In this document: positions 1 to 6,329 of the stretch, one piece after another
Position numbering within the stretch: position 1 is the first letter of the stretch
How the letters are laid out: the number at the start of each line of letters is the position of its first letter
Assembly: GCA_046496815.1 (NCBI GenBank)
Contig: JAWOGN010000167.1
Coordinates: 1 to 9,922, forward strand
Length of the DNA: 9,922 nt
Direction: 5' to 3'
Source: JAWOGN01 sp046496815
Lineage (GTDB): Bacteria; Desulfobacterota; DSM-4660; Desulfatiglandales; Desulfatiglandaceae
The notes under the pieces: model-generated
The model's database searches: none
Seen by the model: the letters and a program-made list of their open reading frames with translations, nothing else
Told to the model about the DNA's origin: nothing
Translations under genes and position numbers: made by a program

Positions 1-216
1 ACGGAATCACTTATCACGGTGGAAGACCATTTTCCGGAGGGGGGCGTAGGCGATGCTGTCAGGGCCCTTTTTGGTGACGGTTATTTGCCGGTTCATTCCC
101 TTGCCGTGAACCATATGCCAAAAAGCGGCAGCTCGGATGAGCTTTTGGATTACGAAAAGATTTCGACGGATGCCATCATTTTAAAAGTAAAGGAGATTCT
201 TCAAAATCCTAATTGA
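1..216 (+). CDS. tkt: Transketolase, C-terminal fragment (5' end outside window)
   Basis: The reading frame is already open at base 1 and ends in TGA at 214-216, giving the last 71 residues of a longer protein. It contains the transketolase C-terminal signature VEDHFPEGGVGDAV followed by the LAVNHMPKSGSSDELL block, which corresponds to the conserved VPRSGKPAELL region of the C-terminal (third) transketolase domain. The family moves two-carbon ketol units between sugar phosphates in the non-oxidative pentose phosphate pathway, with thiamine diphosphate bound by the upstream domains not seen here. The wording of the motifs resembles the shorter, animal-type or archaeal-type transketolases more than E. 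coli TktA, so a C-terminal half of a split transketolase is possible. The next gene is convergent. No clear terminator hairpin is seen in the 83-bp gap. Confidence 0.88.
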   Translation, partial: TESLITVEDHFPEGGVGDAVRALFGDGYLPVHSLAVNHMPKSGSSDELLDYEKISTDAIILKVKEILQNPN

Positions 217-299
217 CGCATACAGTGTAGCACTTACCCATCTTGGATTCGTGCCGATCTAGAAGAGAGAGCATGAGCGATCTGCGAAGATCCCTGCCG

Positions 300-998
300 T
301 CACCACGGCATTTCCTTGCCGTCATAACGAAAAAACCGTCCGGAATCGCTTTCGGTAAACCGCTCCACCAAAGCGCGCATCCCTTTAACACTCTCAGTAG
401 CCTGGAGGTCGGTACCGCCACCGCCCATACGGGTCTTTACATGGCCCGGGTGGAGAAGAAGAAGTCCGATTCCTTTTTCTTTCAGTTCATGGGCGATACC
501 TTCCATGACGGCATTAAGGGCTGCCTTGGTGGATCGATAGTAGTAGGCGCCGGGGCTCGCAATGTCCGTGATGCTGGCCATATGGGTGGTGGTGATAACC
601 GCCAGCCGCTTTTCGCTTTTGGCCGTGTGCTCCATGAATGCCTCGGTCACCCTGACAGGGCCCAGGCTGTTCACCTGGAATGAATAGACCCAGTCTTCGT
701 AGTTGAGCCGCCTCAAGCCCACATCCCAGTATTTTTCCAGGTATACCCCGGCATTGCTGACCAATACGTCGATCGGCTCTTCAAGCAGCTCTACGGCCAC
801 GGCATTAATCTCATCCGGCCTGGTGACGTCCATACGGTGAACGCTGACGCTGCGCGTGCGCTTCGCTATCTTGCGAAGCTCACGGGCTTCCTCGGGATGA
901 CGGCACGTGGCAAACACCCGCCACCCGTCCTCGGCATACTGCCGAATCCACTCAAGACCAATGCCGCGGTTGCTCCCTGTGACAAGCACGCTGGACAT
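300..998 (-). CDS. Short-chain dehydrogenase/reductase, C-factor (CsgA)-like
   Basis: This is a 232-residue cytoplasmic Rossmann-fold oxidoreductase of the classical SDR family. The nucleotide-binding TGSNRGIG motif is at residues 7-14, the NAG motif at 82-84, the structural Asn at 110, the probable catalytic Ser at 142, and the YxxxK pair at Tyr154 and Lys158. HPGHVKTRMGG (183-193) is typical of the C-factor/sniffer branch, named after Myxococcus CsgA, whose members reduce carbonyl compounds with NAD(P)H. The substrate cannot be told from sequence. Arg at 33 shortly after the second beta strand would suit NADP, but this is only a hint. The ATG start at 998 is preceded by AAAGGAGG with ideal spacing, which fixes the start. 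The gene is convergent with the transketolase and appears monocistronic. Confidence 0.9.
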   Translation of the reverse strand: MSSVLVTGSNRGIGLEWIRQYAEDGWRVFATCRHPEEARELRKIAKRTRSVSVHRMDVTRPDEINAVAVELLEEPIDVLVSNAGVYLEKYWDVGLRRLNYEDWVYSFQVNSLGPVRVTEAFMEHTAKSEKRLAVITTTHMASITDIASPGAYYYRSTKAALNAVMEGIAHELKEKGIGLLLLHPGHVKTRMGGGGTDLQATESVKGMRALVERFTESDSGRFFRYDGKEMPW

Positions 999-1199
999 AC
1001 ACGCCTCCTTTGCCGATGAAAATGCTCGATGCCTGCGTCTTAATCGCTCTCCGCATCGGGTTCACCTTCAGAATAGACGGACTGATTCCGCTTCACAATA
1101 CGGGATATCATGTATTTTAAGTGCAAAAAGAAGGTATGAACGATTACCCTTCTCCACAACGGAATCGCCGCATACGGGGGTGTAATCTATGTTTCCGAG

Positions 1200-1466
1200 A
1201 TGACCCGCCTACTCCGCTATGAGGACATCGAAAAGTATATCGAAGTCAAGTCGAAGCCCGTCATCGTGAGTGACGATCTGCCTTCGGAAGAGCATCACGG
1301 CTGGAGATACATAAGGTTTGGACCGGACCCTACCAAAGGCGGAGAAGCTCACGTCCCTTTTTCACCTGAAAGAAAATGGCAACGGTGCTTTCAGAGCAGA
1401 GATTCCCTAGGAGACTGTCCGAGAATGAGGAATTTTTTTCAAGATCAAGGAAGGCGAAAATTATAA
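1200..1466 (+). CDS. Doubtful small ORF, unrecognised; 3' part lies in a palindromic element
   Basis: An open frame of 88 codons begins with ATG at 1200. The first ~69 residues read like protein (acidic/charged, with GWRYIRFGPDP and HVPFSPERKW stretches), but I do not recognise a family. The last ~20 residues are encoded by the left part of the palindromic element at 1407-1556, so the present stop codon is not original if that element inserted here. There is no good ribosome binding site: only a GGGGG run about 20 nt upstream. It may be the remnant of a larger gene cut by the element, or a chance ORF. The gap 999-1199 to its left holds only the presumed promoter region of the dehydrogenase gene; I see no convincing -35/-10 pair there. 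Confidence 0.25.
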   Translation: MTRLLRYEDIEKYIEVKSKPVIVSDDLPSEEHHGWRYIRFGPDPTKGGEAHVPFSPERKWQRCFQSRDSLGDCPRMRNFFQDQGRRKL

Positions 1467-1556
1467 CCACAGGAATACATTTAAGTATTTCGAGGATTAT
1501 AATTTGAGCCTGACACAGAGATTGGGGAAAATAGCCATTCTCGGACAGCCTCCTAG
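1407..1556. mobile_element. MITE-like palindromic element, 150 bp
   Basis: Positions 1407-1427 and 1536-1556 are inverted repeats matching at 20 of 21 positions; both contain the core CTGTCCGAGAATG. The complementarity continues inwards around the same centre (1481.5): AAATTATAA at 1458-1466 pairs with TTATAATTT at 1497-1505, AGGC at 1452-1455 pairs with GCCT at 1508-1511, and AATAC/GTATT at 1474-1478/1485-1489 closes the centre. The whole unit can therefore fold as one long hairpin. Both ends carry CTAG, which could be a 4-bp target duplication or part of the terminal repeat. No transposase is encoded, so any movement would be in trans. The interior is AT-rich compared with its surroundings. 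The right end supplies the TAG stop of abiEii. Confidence 0.72.
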
Positions 1557-2419
1557 ACAACCCTAATTCTTGAAGCAACATCTAAAAAAAAGTTGCGGGA
1601 CCAGATGGACAAGTTCTCCGGGTTCTTGACAAAAGGCTCTACCTCCTTGCTGGCTTGGGCTATATCCAAACGGTTTACTGCGTTAGCCAGCAAATCCTTG
1701 AATTTTTTCGAAGTCAAAGGTGCAGCGCCTCCCCAGTGTCCTGTTTGGCGCATACGTTGCTCAAGATGGTAGAGGTGAAGCTCGGGATGATTGGCTGCGT
1801 ACCACACGAGGTCATACCAATCTCTTCCCCTAACCCTGTTTTTCCATCTCCGGCAAAGAATCGCATGCATTTTGCCGGCAAACAGGTCTGGAAGGACGAA
1901 AACCCGAACGGCAAAAGGAATTGGTTGTAGAAGATAACGTGGCTGTGTTGTAAATCCCGAAGGGGGATCGGTATCCACCTCAAGCTTAATCTTCAAGATT
2001 TGGCCTTTTGGGATTTCATGCAGTATCTCCTCTTCTGTCTCGATAGTAAGTAGTTGATTTCTCGTATTTGCCTTGAGAAAGGCCGACTGCACCGGTGTTT
2101 GTATGGTCTTCTGGATCTTTTCAACTTGCACTTCAAACCCAAAGGCTTTGGCCTCCTTCTTCAAAAACGCTGTATAACTCGCAAGCTCAAAAGCATCCAA
2201 GGGCTTGAGCAAAGAGAAATCCATGTCTTCGGAGAACCGGTCCAAACCATAAAGAATACGCAGTGCGGTACCACCATAGAAGGCTCCCTTTTCAAAGAAC
2301 TTGCTGCGCCAAAGACCCAAAAGAGCAACTTCCTGCAGAATTTCCCTCAAGGCATTTATATAATCGTTAAGCCCCTCGCATTTATATTTGGAGAGCATGC
2401 GTGCAATAGCTTCATGCAT
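1553..2419 (-). CDS. abiEii: AbiEii-type nucleotidyltransferase toxin (type IV toxin-antitoxin)
   Basis: This is the toxin half of an AbiE system, a DUF1814/AbiEii nucleotidyltransferase-like protein that causes reversible growth arrest and can give abortive phage infection. Counting from the ATG at 2419 (288 aa), the GGTALR motif is at residues 49-54, followed by the polymerase-beta-like SEDMDF motif with acidic residues Asp65 and Asp67. KMHAILCRRW lies near 183-192 and the RGRDWYDLVWY motif near 197-207, matching the third and fourth conserved AbiEii motifs. All expected active-site blocks are present, so it looks intact. An in-frame TTG at 2437 would add six residues, but AAAGGA sits 8 nt before the ATG at 2419, which I prefer. 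The start overlaps the antitoxin stop in ATGCATGA (8 nt), indicating translational coupling. Its TAG stop lies in the end of the palindromic element. Confidence 0.9.
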   Translation of the reverse strand: MHEAIARMLSKYKCEGLNDYINALREILQEVALLGLWRSKFFEKGAFYGGTALRILYGLDRFSEDMDFSLLKPLDAFELASYTAFLKKEAKAFGFEVQVEKIQKTIQTPVQSAFLKANTRNQLLTIETEEEILHEIPKGQILKIKLEVDTDPPSGFTTQPRYLLQPIPFAVRVFVLPDLFAGKMHAILCRRWKNRVRGRDWYDLVWYAANHPELHLYHLEQRMRQTGHWGGAAPLTSKKFKDLLANAVNRLDIAQASKEVEPFVKNPENLSIWSRNFFLDVASRIRVV

Positions 2420-3077
2420 GGGCTTTTTCCTTTCCAATTTTTTGATGGATGCGGCTAACTAAATTCTTTAGCAACCGAATTTTAGGAGACCTGTAGCCCC
2501 GGGCAACTTCATCAAGCTTGTTTGGCTCCAGTTCTCTCAGCGCTTCCGGATCAATTCGGAGGCTTTCTTCAAGGTATTCGATCAATTCCTTTTGAGTTCT
2601 TATACCAGTTCCTCTAGCGTCATAGAGCTTATCCGCAAGTGCCTTTTCAGGAGTGGCCATCAGAAAGGCGCGGCCATCACCTGTATCGACCCGATCCATT
2701 CCGTTACGGTAAGCCTTAAGAGGAATCATCCGATAGGTGAAAAGACCCACCGGTGTAAAGAACCGACGGGACCGTCCAACACTCACAGAAGTCACCACCT
2801 CTACGCGCTCCGGGATCAGGCCATGATGCTGCAAGGCATAATCTAAGGAGACGTATGAGGGGCCATAAATGAGGTTAGCCAAGATCTCCCTCGAATAGGG
2901 CTTGTTGCGGTAACCTTCGCCAAAAATGTAAAGACCCTTCTTCACTCTTATGATCTGACCCTTTTGAAGGAGATTTGAAATCTTGTCTCTTGGACGAGCA
3001 TAGTCCTTGAGGCAGTTTAGAAGCGTCTGGTAGTCGAACTCTTCTTGCGGTATTTCCTTTCTTATTGCCTCGATCAT
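2412..3077 (-). CDS. abiEi: AbiEi-type antitoxin / transcriptional repressor
   Basis: This 221-residue protein is the antitoxin of the AbiE pair. Residues about 10-55 form an N-terminal winged helix-turn-helix, ending in the typical QIIRVKKGLYIFG wing that opens AbiEi proteins. The middle holds LIYGPSYVSLDYALQHHGLIPE and VTSVSVGRSRRF, followed by ATPEKALADKLYDARGTG, all characteristic of the AbiEi family C-terminal domain. In studied members the wHTH represses the operon by binding inverted repeats in the promoter, and the C-terminal domain neutralises the toxin without a stable complex, the defining type IV behaviour. The ATG at 3077 has only a weak GGAA sequence as ribosome binding site. 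The toxin gene follows directly with an 8-nt overlap. Two inverted repeats lie 58-108 nt upstream of the start, consistent with autoregulation. Confidence 0.9.
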   Translation of the reverse strand: MIEAIRKEIPQEEFDYQTLLNCLKDYARPRDKISNLLQKGQIIRVKKGLYIFGEGYRNKPYSREILANLIYGPSYVSLDYALQHHGLIPERVEVVTSVSVGRSRRFFTPVGLFTYRMIPLKAYRNGMDRVDTGDGRAFLMATPEKALADKLYDARGTGIRTQKELIEYLEESLRIDPEALRELEPNKLDEVARGYRSPKIRLLKNLVSRIHQKIGKEKAHA

Positions 3078-3134
3078 TTCAGTTCCAATTGCTTGAGTAC
3101 TAAAGTAGATGGTTTAAAGAGACGACGATTGGAG

Positions 3135-3149
3135 GAAAATAGCATTTTC
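3135..3149. promoter_or_regulatory. Inverted repeat, promoter-proximal, upstream of abiEi
   Basis: GAAAAT and ATTTTC form perfect 6-bp arms around AGC, centred about 65 nt before the abiEi ATG. It lies only 3 nt from the larger repeat at 3153-3185. Short AT-rich palindromes are common by chance, so its role as a second AbiEi site is an inference from the known two-repeat operator of studied AbiE systems. Confidence 0.35.
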
Positions 3150-3152
3150 AAG

Positions 3153-3185
3153 CATAGTATGTCGATAAAATTCCGACATACTATG
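3153..3185. promoter_or_regulatory. 12-bp perfect inverted repeat, candidate AbiEi operator
   Basis: CATAGTATGTCG at 3153-3164 is repeated as its exact reverse complement at 3174-3185, with a 9-nt AT-rich spacer. It lies 76-108 nt upstream of the abiEi start and has no T-run typical of a terminator on the operon strand. Read on the minus strand, TCGACA inside the repeat could act as a -35 with TATTTT 18 nt later as a -10, which would let a bound repressor block RNA polymerase. The promoter assignment is weak; the inverted repeat itself is plain. Confidence 0.6.
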
Positions 3186-3254
3186 TGCAATTTATCAATT
3201 TTTTTGCCTAAATTGAGCAATTTGCCCGAGCAAACCGGCATCACCATTGACTGG

Positions 3255-3299
3255 ATGCCGGTCGAAGATCCCGCATTCATCGGGGATCAAGTCCGGCAT
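3255..3299. repeat. REP-like nested hairpin
   Basis: ATGCCGG at 3255-3261 pairs with CCGGCAT at 3293-3299, and inside it GATCCC at 3267-3272 pairs with GGGATC at 3283-3288, with almost the same centre. The text around it (CTGGATGCCGG ... AAGTCCGGCATGAC) resembles the dispersed palindromic intergenic repeats frequent in many proteobacterial genomes. Only one copy is in the window, so repeat status is inferred. There is no adjacent gene on the plus strand that it would obviously terminate. Confidence 0.45.
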
Positions 3300-3479
3300 G
3301 ACAAAAAAGCCGCCGTATGATCATTGTATGATATGAACCATCAACATCCTCCATGTAATGTGCGTTCGCAAAATACATGATTCAATCTATTCCGTTGTGA
3401 GCTTCCTTCGGGTTATCCTATGTGTGTACTCAACATTTGGTTCCCGTGCACCTCAAATTCCATTTGGAGGGAAGCTTAA

Positions 3480-3608
3480 GAAGCTCCGGAGAAGGGTTTG
3501 AACGCGATAAACGAGACACTCCCCATGGCTTTTCGGGTGCCGGACGGGGCGCTGCTTATCTCCGACGACAGGGCCGGTATGATCTACCGGATCAGCTATA
3601 GCCTTTGA
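3480..3608 (+). pseudogene. C-terminal remnant of a PQQ-type sugar/sorbosone dehydrogenase
   Basis: The frame open from 3480 ends at TGA 3606-3608 and finishes with VPDGALLISDDRAGMIYRIS. This matches the closing blade of soluble PQQ-dependent glucose/sorbosone dehydrogenase-like beta-propellers, where a PDGSLLVSDD...G.IYRVSY string normally lies a few residues before the C-terminus. An intact gene of this family is usually over 1 kb, yet the frame is stopped by TAA at 3477-3479 and no further family sequence is seen upstream, so only the tail survives. The residues before the motif (EAPEKGLNAINETLPMAF) are less convincing and may already be scrambled by frameshift. The identification rests on one short motif. 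Confidence 0.5.
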
Positions 3609-3740
3609 GCGCGTGTTCCGGATTTCTTTCTGCAGGTTTTGTCATATCAGCAAAGGGGTGTGCAATGGAAGTAAGCGTAGACCACCTGAGGTGTAACACG
3701 TCAGGAATCTGCGCAACGGAGTGCCGGGAAAAGGAAAGCC

Positions 3741-4439
3741 TTAGAGCTTGATAAGGTTTTTTCTGAGGGCGATCTTGGTCAGGTCGGTAATGGAGTCTAC
3801 TTCGAGTTTCTCCATGATGTTGTATTTGTGAGATTCCACCGTCTTGGGGCTGATGCCGAGCCGCTTCGAGATTTCCTTGGCGCTCAGCCCGTCGGCCAAA
3901 AGGGGAAACACCTCCTTTTCACGCGCACTGAGGCGGATGAGGCCGTCTTCAACCTCTTGGGCGGTCTTTGTATCTCCCGTCTCCAGGCTCATCATGTGCT
4001 CGTGTATCACTGCCTGGACCGGTTCGCTGAAATAGGTTCCGCCCCCTTTCACCGACCTCAAGGCCAGGATGAGGTCTGAGATGGGATCCTCTTTCAGCAC
4101 GTACCCCGATATACCCGCTCTATAAAGCGCTAAAACATACTCCTTGTCTGAATGCATTGTAAAAATGACGATGCGAATGCTCTTGTCAAACTTCTTGATG
4201 TCGTACGTCGCCTCTATGCCGTTGATGTTGGGCATGGAGATATCCATGATCACCATGTCGGGCTTCAGGGATTTCACCTTGTGGTTGGCCTCCAGCCCGT
4301 CCGAAGCAGTGCCTGCCAATTCAAATTCCGGATGCTCCGCCAACGCCGCTTTGATCCCTTCCACCACAACCCAGTGGTCGTCCACAATGAGGACACTCGT
4401 CTTGCTGCCTCGGGATGCTTCCGTCTTTTTCACTTCCAT
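3741..4439 (-). CDS. NarL/FixJ-family response regulator
   Basis: This 232-residue regulator has an N-terminal receiver domain (about residues 14-130) and a C-terminal LuxR-type helix-turn-helix (about 166-230). Receiver landmarks are present: the acidic pair Asp20-Asp21, phospho-acceptor Asp66 in IMDISMPNINGIE, Thr94 and Lys116. The output domain carries LSAREKEVFPLLADGLSAKEISKRLGIS, then PKTVESHKYNIMEKL, the canonical recognition helix region. It should bind DNA as a dimer after phosphorylation by the kinase encoded just upstream, since HisKA_3 kinases normally pair with this regulator class. The ATG is preceded by AAAGGA, with 8 nt between it and the start. It is the last gene of a three-gene operon, separated from the kinase gene by 120 nt that carry a heptamer repeat array. 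Confidence 0.95.
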   Translation of the reverse strand: MEVKKTEASRGSKTSVLIVDDHWVVVEGIKAALAEHPEFELAGTASDGLEANHKVKSLKPDMVIMDISMPNINGIEATYDIKKFDKSIRIVIFTMHSDKEYVLALYRAGISGYVLKEDPISDLILALRSVKGGGTYFSEPVQAVIHEHMMSLETGDTKTAQEVEDGLIRLSAREKEVFPLLADGLSAKEISKRLGISPKTVESHKYNIMEKLEVDSITDLTKIALRKNLIKL

Positions 4440-4485
4440 AAGTATGATCCTTTCCGCCGAGTGAAAACTGCAACCATCACTAATA

Positions 4486-4560
4486 CCCAGTCCCTAACCC
4501 AGTACCCAATTCCCAATACCCGGTACCCAGTCCCCAATTCCCAATTCCCAATTCCCAACT
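4486..4560. repeat. Heptanucleotide tandem repeat with G-quadruplex pattern on the operon strand
   Basis: Nine contiguous 7-nt units run from 4498 to 4560. Four read CCCAATT and the others are close variants (CCCAATA, CCCGGTA, CCCAGTC, CCCAGTA, CCCAACT); a further CCCAGTC lies at 4486-4492. On the minus strand, the sense strand of the operon, this gives GGG every seven bases with 4-nt loops, the standard pattern for a three-tetrad G-quadruplex. The last unit runs into the kinase TAA (4560-4562), and the regulator ribosome binding site lies beyond the array. Heptameric repeats of this style are known as STRRs in filamentous cyanobacteria; relation to those is not claimed. Confidence 0.8.
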
Positions 4561-6329
4561 TAATCAATCGGTATCTCCGCAATCACCTGGGTGCCGTTGC
4601 CAATCTCTGATTCCACACGCAACTCCCCCCCTGCAAGCATGGCCCGCTCTTTCATAATCATAAGCCCCAGCGGCTCCTCACCTATGGCCTCGCTATCGGT
4701 CACCATCTCTTTGTAATTGAACCCCACGCCGTCGTCTTCTACAGTCAGCTGAAGTGAATCCGCTTTCGGGACCAGGCTGATAAAAATCTCCTTTGCTTGG
4801 GCATGTTTGCCGATATTGTTGAGGGCCTCCTGGAGGATGCGGTAAACCGCCAGGGATTTGTCAGCCTCAATCTTCTGAAAAAGCTCCTTATAATCAAAAT
4901 GAACCTCAATACCAACCTGCTCTCTGAAACTGTCAACCAGCGACCGAAGCGCCGGCAGGAGCCCCAGGGAGTCAAGAACATCCGGCCTCAATCTTCGGCT
5001 GACTTCTCTCAGACCGCCCATAATACCTGCGACCTTCTTTTCGGTTTCTATCAGGCTCTCGCTTGACGGTGCCTTGCCTTTCTCATAACCCTGCCTGAAA
5101 AATTCCAGATCCATCTTCAGTGTGGCCAGCATCTGCCCGATCTGGTCATGAAGATACATGGCCACCTCGCGACGATCCCTTTCAATCGTATCCACGAGCC
5201 TGGCCGACAGAAAACGCCTCCGTTTCGACTCCGACAATACCTTCTTGGTGGATTCTCTCAAGTCCTTCTCAAACTCAATGCGTTTTTTCACTTCCTCCCT
5301 GAGCGCCTCATTCACCGATTCAAGCTGCCGGGTTCGATCCTTCACCCGGCGCTCCAATTCATCACGGGACCTGCGCAGTTCCTCCTCCAGGTGTTTGCGC
5401 TCGGTTATATCCAAATTCACCCCGGCCATTCGGATCGGCTCCCCCGTGTCGTCACGATATAGGCGGGCGAAGGCCGCCAGCCACCGCACCTGTCCATCCT
5501 CCCGAACGATCCGAAATTCTTCGACAAACTCGGTCCGGCTCCGGTAAGCCTTCTCCACGTGCTCGCGCACACGGGGCAGGTCATCTTTGTGGATGTATTT
5601 GAAGAATGTCTCCCCCGTGACAGGGCTGTTTGGAACCCGACCCAGGAGATCGTAAAGATGACGGTTCCAAAACGTCTCATCCGTTACCAGGTCGCGTTCC
5701 CAGGTCCCCAGACGCCCACCTTCCACTGATAGTCGCAGGTGTTCTTCGTTTCTCTTCAGCGCCGATTCCGCCTCCTTGCGCTCCGTGATGTCGACCAAGG
5801 CCAAACGGTAATGCCGCTGTCCCGGTTCTATATCGACTCCGGCGGTTGCTTCCATGTGAACGTAGACGGGCACATCGTTTTTACCCCGGACTCGCATCTC
5901 AACAGGCCCTGCTTCCTGGCTCCGGGCAAGTGTTTCCATAAAAGGAAAATATTTGGAAAGGTCCTCTTTGTGAATCCAGGCCAAGAACGAACTTCCCAAA
6001 AAAAATTTTCCAGTGCCTTTGAGCATTCGACGTGCGGCTTTGTTGGCTCTTTCGACAATGCCCTTTTCATTCAACGTCACATAGGCAATCGGTGCGGATT
6101 CGTAAAGATCGAAATATTCGTCCCGCGACGCCTGCAGCTGCCTTCTCGTGCGTCCGAGCTCCTCGTTCTGAACCTCCAGCTCGACGTAATGAACCTCCAG
6201 TTCATGGGTCAACTGCACAAGGTCCTCTCCGTCGAGATCCGGTGTCACAACACCATTTTCTTCCAGGAGCTGCTCCGCCTTTTGTCGAAGGACTTTAAAA
6301 GCTTCACCGGATCGGAACTCGTTTTTCAC
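4560..6329 (-). CDS. PAS-PAS sensor histidine kinase, HisKA_3 (NarX/DegS-type)
   Basis: This 589-residue kinase has no signal peptide or membrane segment and should act in the cytoplasm. The order is an N-terminal helical segment (1-70, rich in Glu/Leu), PAS (about 72-185, ending in the PAC-like ALVDITERKEAE), a second PAS/PAC (about 192-312, PAS_3-like, ending NLDITERKHLE), a coiled coil (about 312-375), the HisKA_3 dimerisation domain with phospho-acceptor His394 in MYLHDQIGQ, and the HATPase with its N box at QEALNNIGKHA (500-510), EDDGVGF (531-537) and GNGT (577-580). It would sense a small molecule or redox state through PAS and phosphorylate the NarL-type regulator downstream. The start is GTG at 6327-6329, overlapping the upstream stop as GTGA, with GGAGAGG 9 nt before it, so translation is probably coupled to the CheB-CheR gene. 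Confidence 0.94.
   Translation of the reverse strand: MKNEFRSGEAFKVLRQKAEQLLEENGVVTPDLDGEDLVQLTHELEVHYVELEVQNEELGRTRRQLQASRDEYFDLYESAPIAYVTLNEKGIVERANKAARRMLKGTGKFFLGSSFLAWIHKEDLSKYFPFMETLARSQEAGPVEMRVRGKNDVPVYVHMEATAGVDIEPGQRHYRLALVDITERKEAESALKRNEEHLRLSVEGGRLGTWERDLVTDETFWNRHLYDLLGRVPNSPVTGETFFKYIHKDDLPRVREHVEKAYRSRTEFVEEFRIVREDGQVRWLAAFARLYRDDTGEPIRMAGVNLDITERKHLEEELRRSRDELERRVKDRTRQLESVNEALREEVKKRIEFEKDLRESTKKVLSESKRRRFLSARLVDTIERDRREVAMYLHDQIGQMLATLKMDLEFFRQGYEKGKAPSSESLIETEKKVAGIMGGLREVSRRLRPDVLDSLGLLPALRSLVDSFREQVGIEVHFDYKELFQKIEADKSLAVYRILQEALNNIGKHAQAKEIFISLVPKADSLQLTVEDDGVGFNYKEMVTDSEAIGEEPLGLMIMKERAMLAGGELRVESEIGNGTQVIAEIPID

Larger units (their letters stand above)
3186..3740. other. 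Intergenic stretch with no intact gene
   Basis: Apart from the nested hairpin (3255-3299) and the dehydrogenase remnant (3480-3608), I see no supported gene here. Positions 3300-3479 show no recognisable motif in any frame. Positions 3609-3740 lie downstream of the response regulator gene, and no terminator with a T-run on the minus strand is visible. Confidence 0.6.

Noticed and set aside
243..683. 146-codon plus-strand open frame
   Set aside because: It is antisense to the clearly real dehydrogenase gene, has no ribosome binding site and no recognisable motif.
3690..3740. CCTGA/TCAGG inverted repeat as terminator of the signalling operon
   Set aside because: The stem is only 5 bp with an 11-nt loop, and no T-run follows on the minus strand.
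3665..3751. 28-codon ORF with four cysteines (MEVSVDHLRCNT...) preceded by AAGGGG
   Set aside because: It is very short, runs into the end of the response regulator gene on the opposite strand, and resembles nothing known to me.
4486..4560. CRISPR array reading of the short repeats
   Set aside because: The units are 7 nt and contiguous with no spacers; there are no cas genes.
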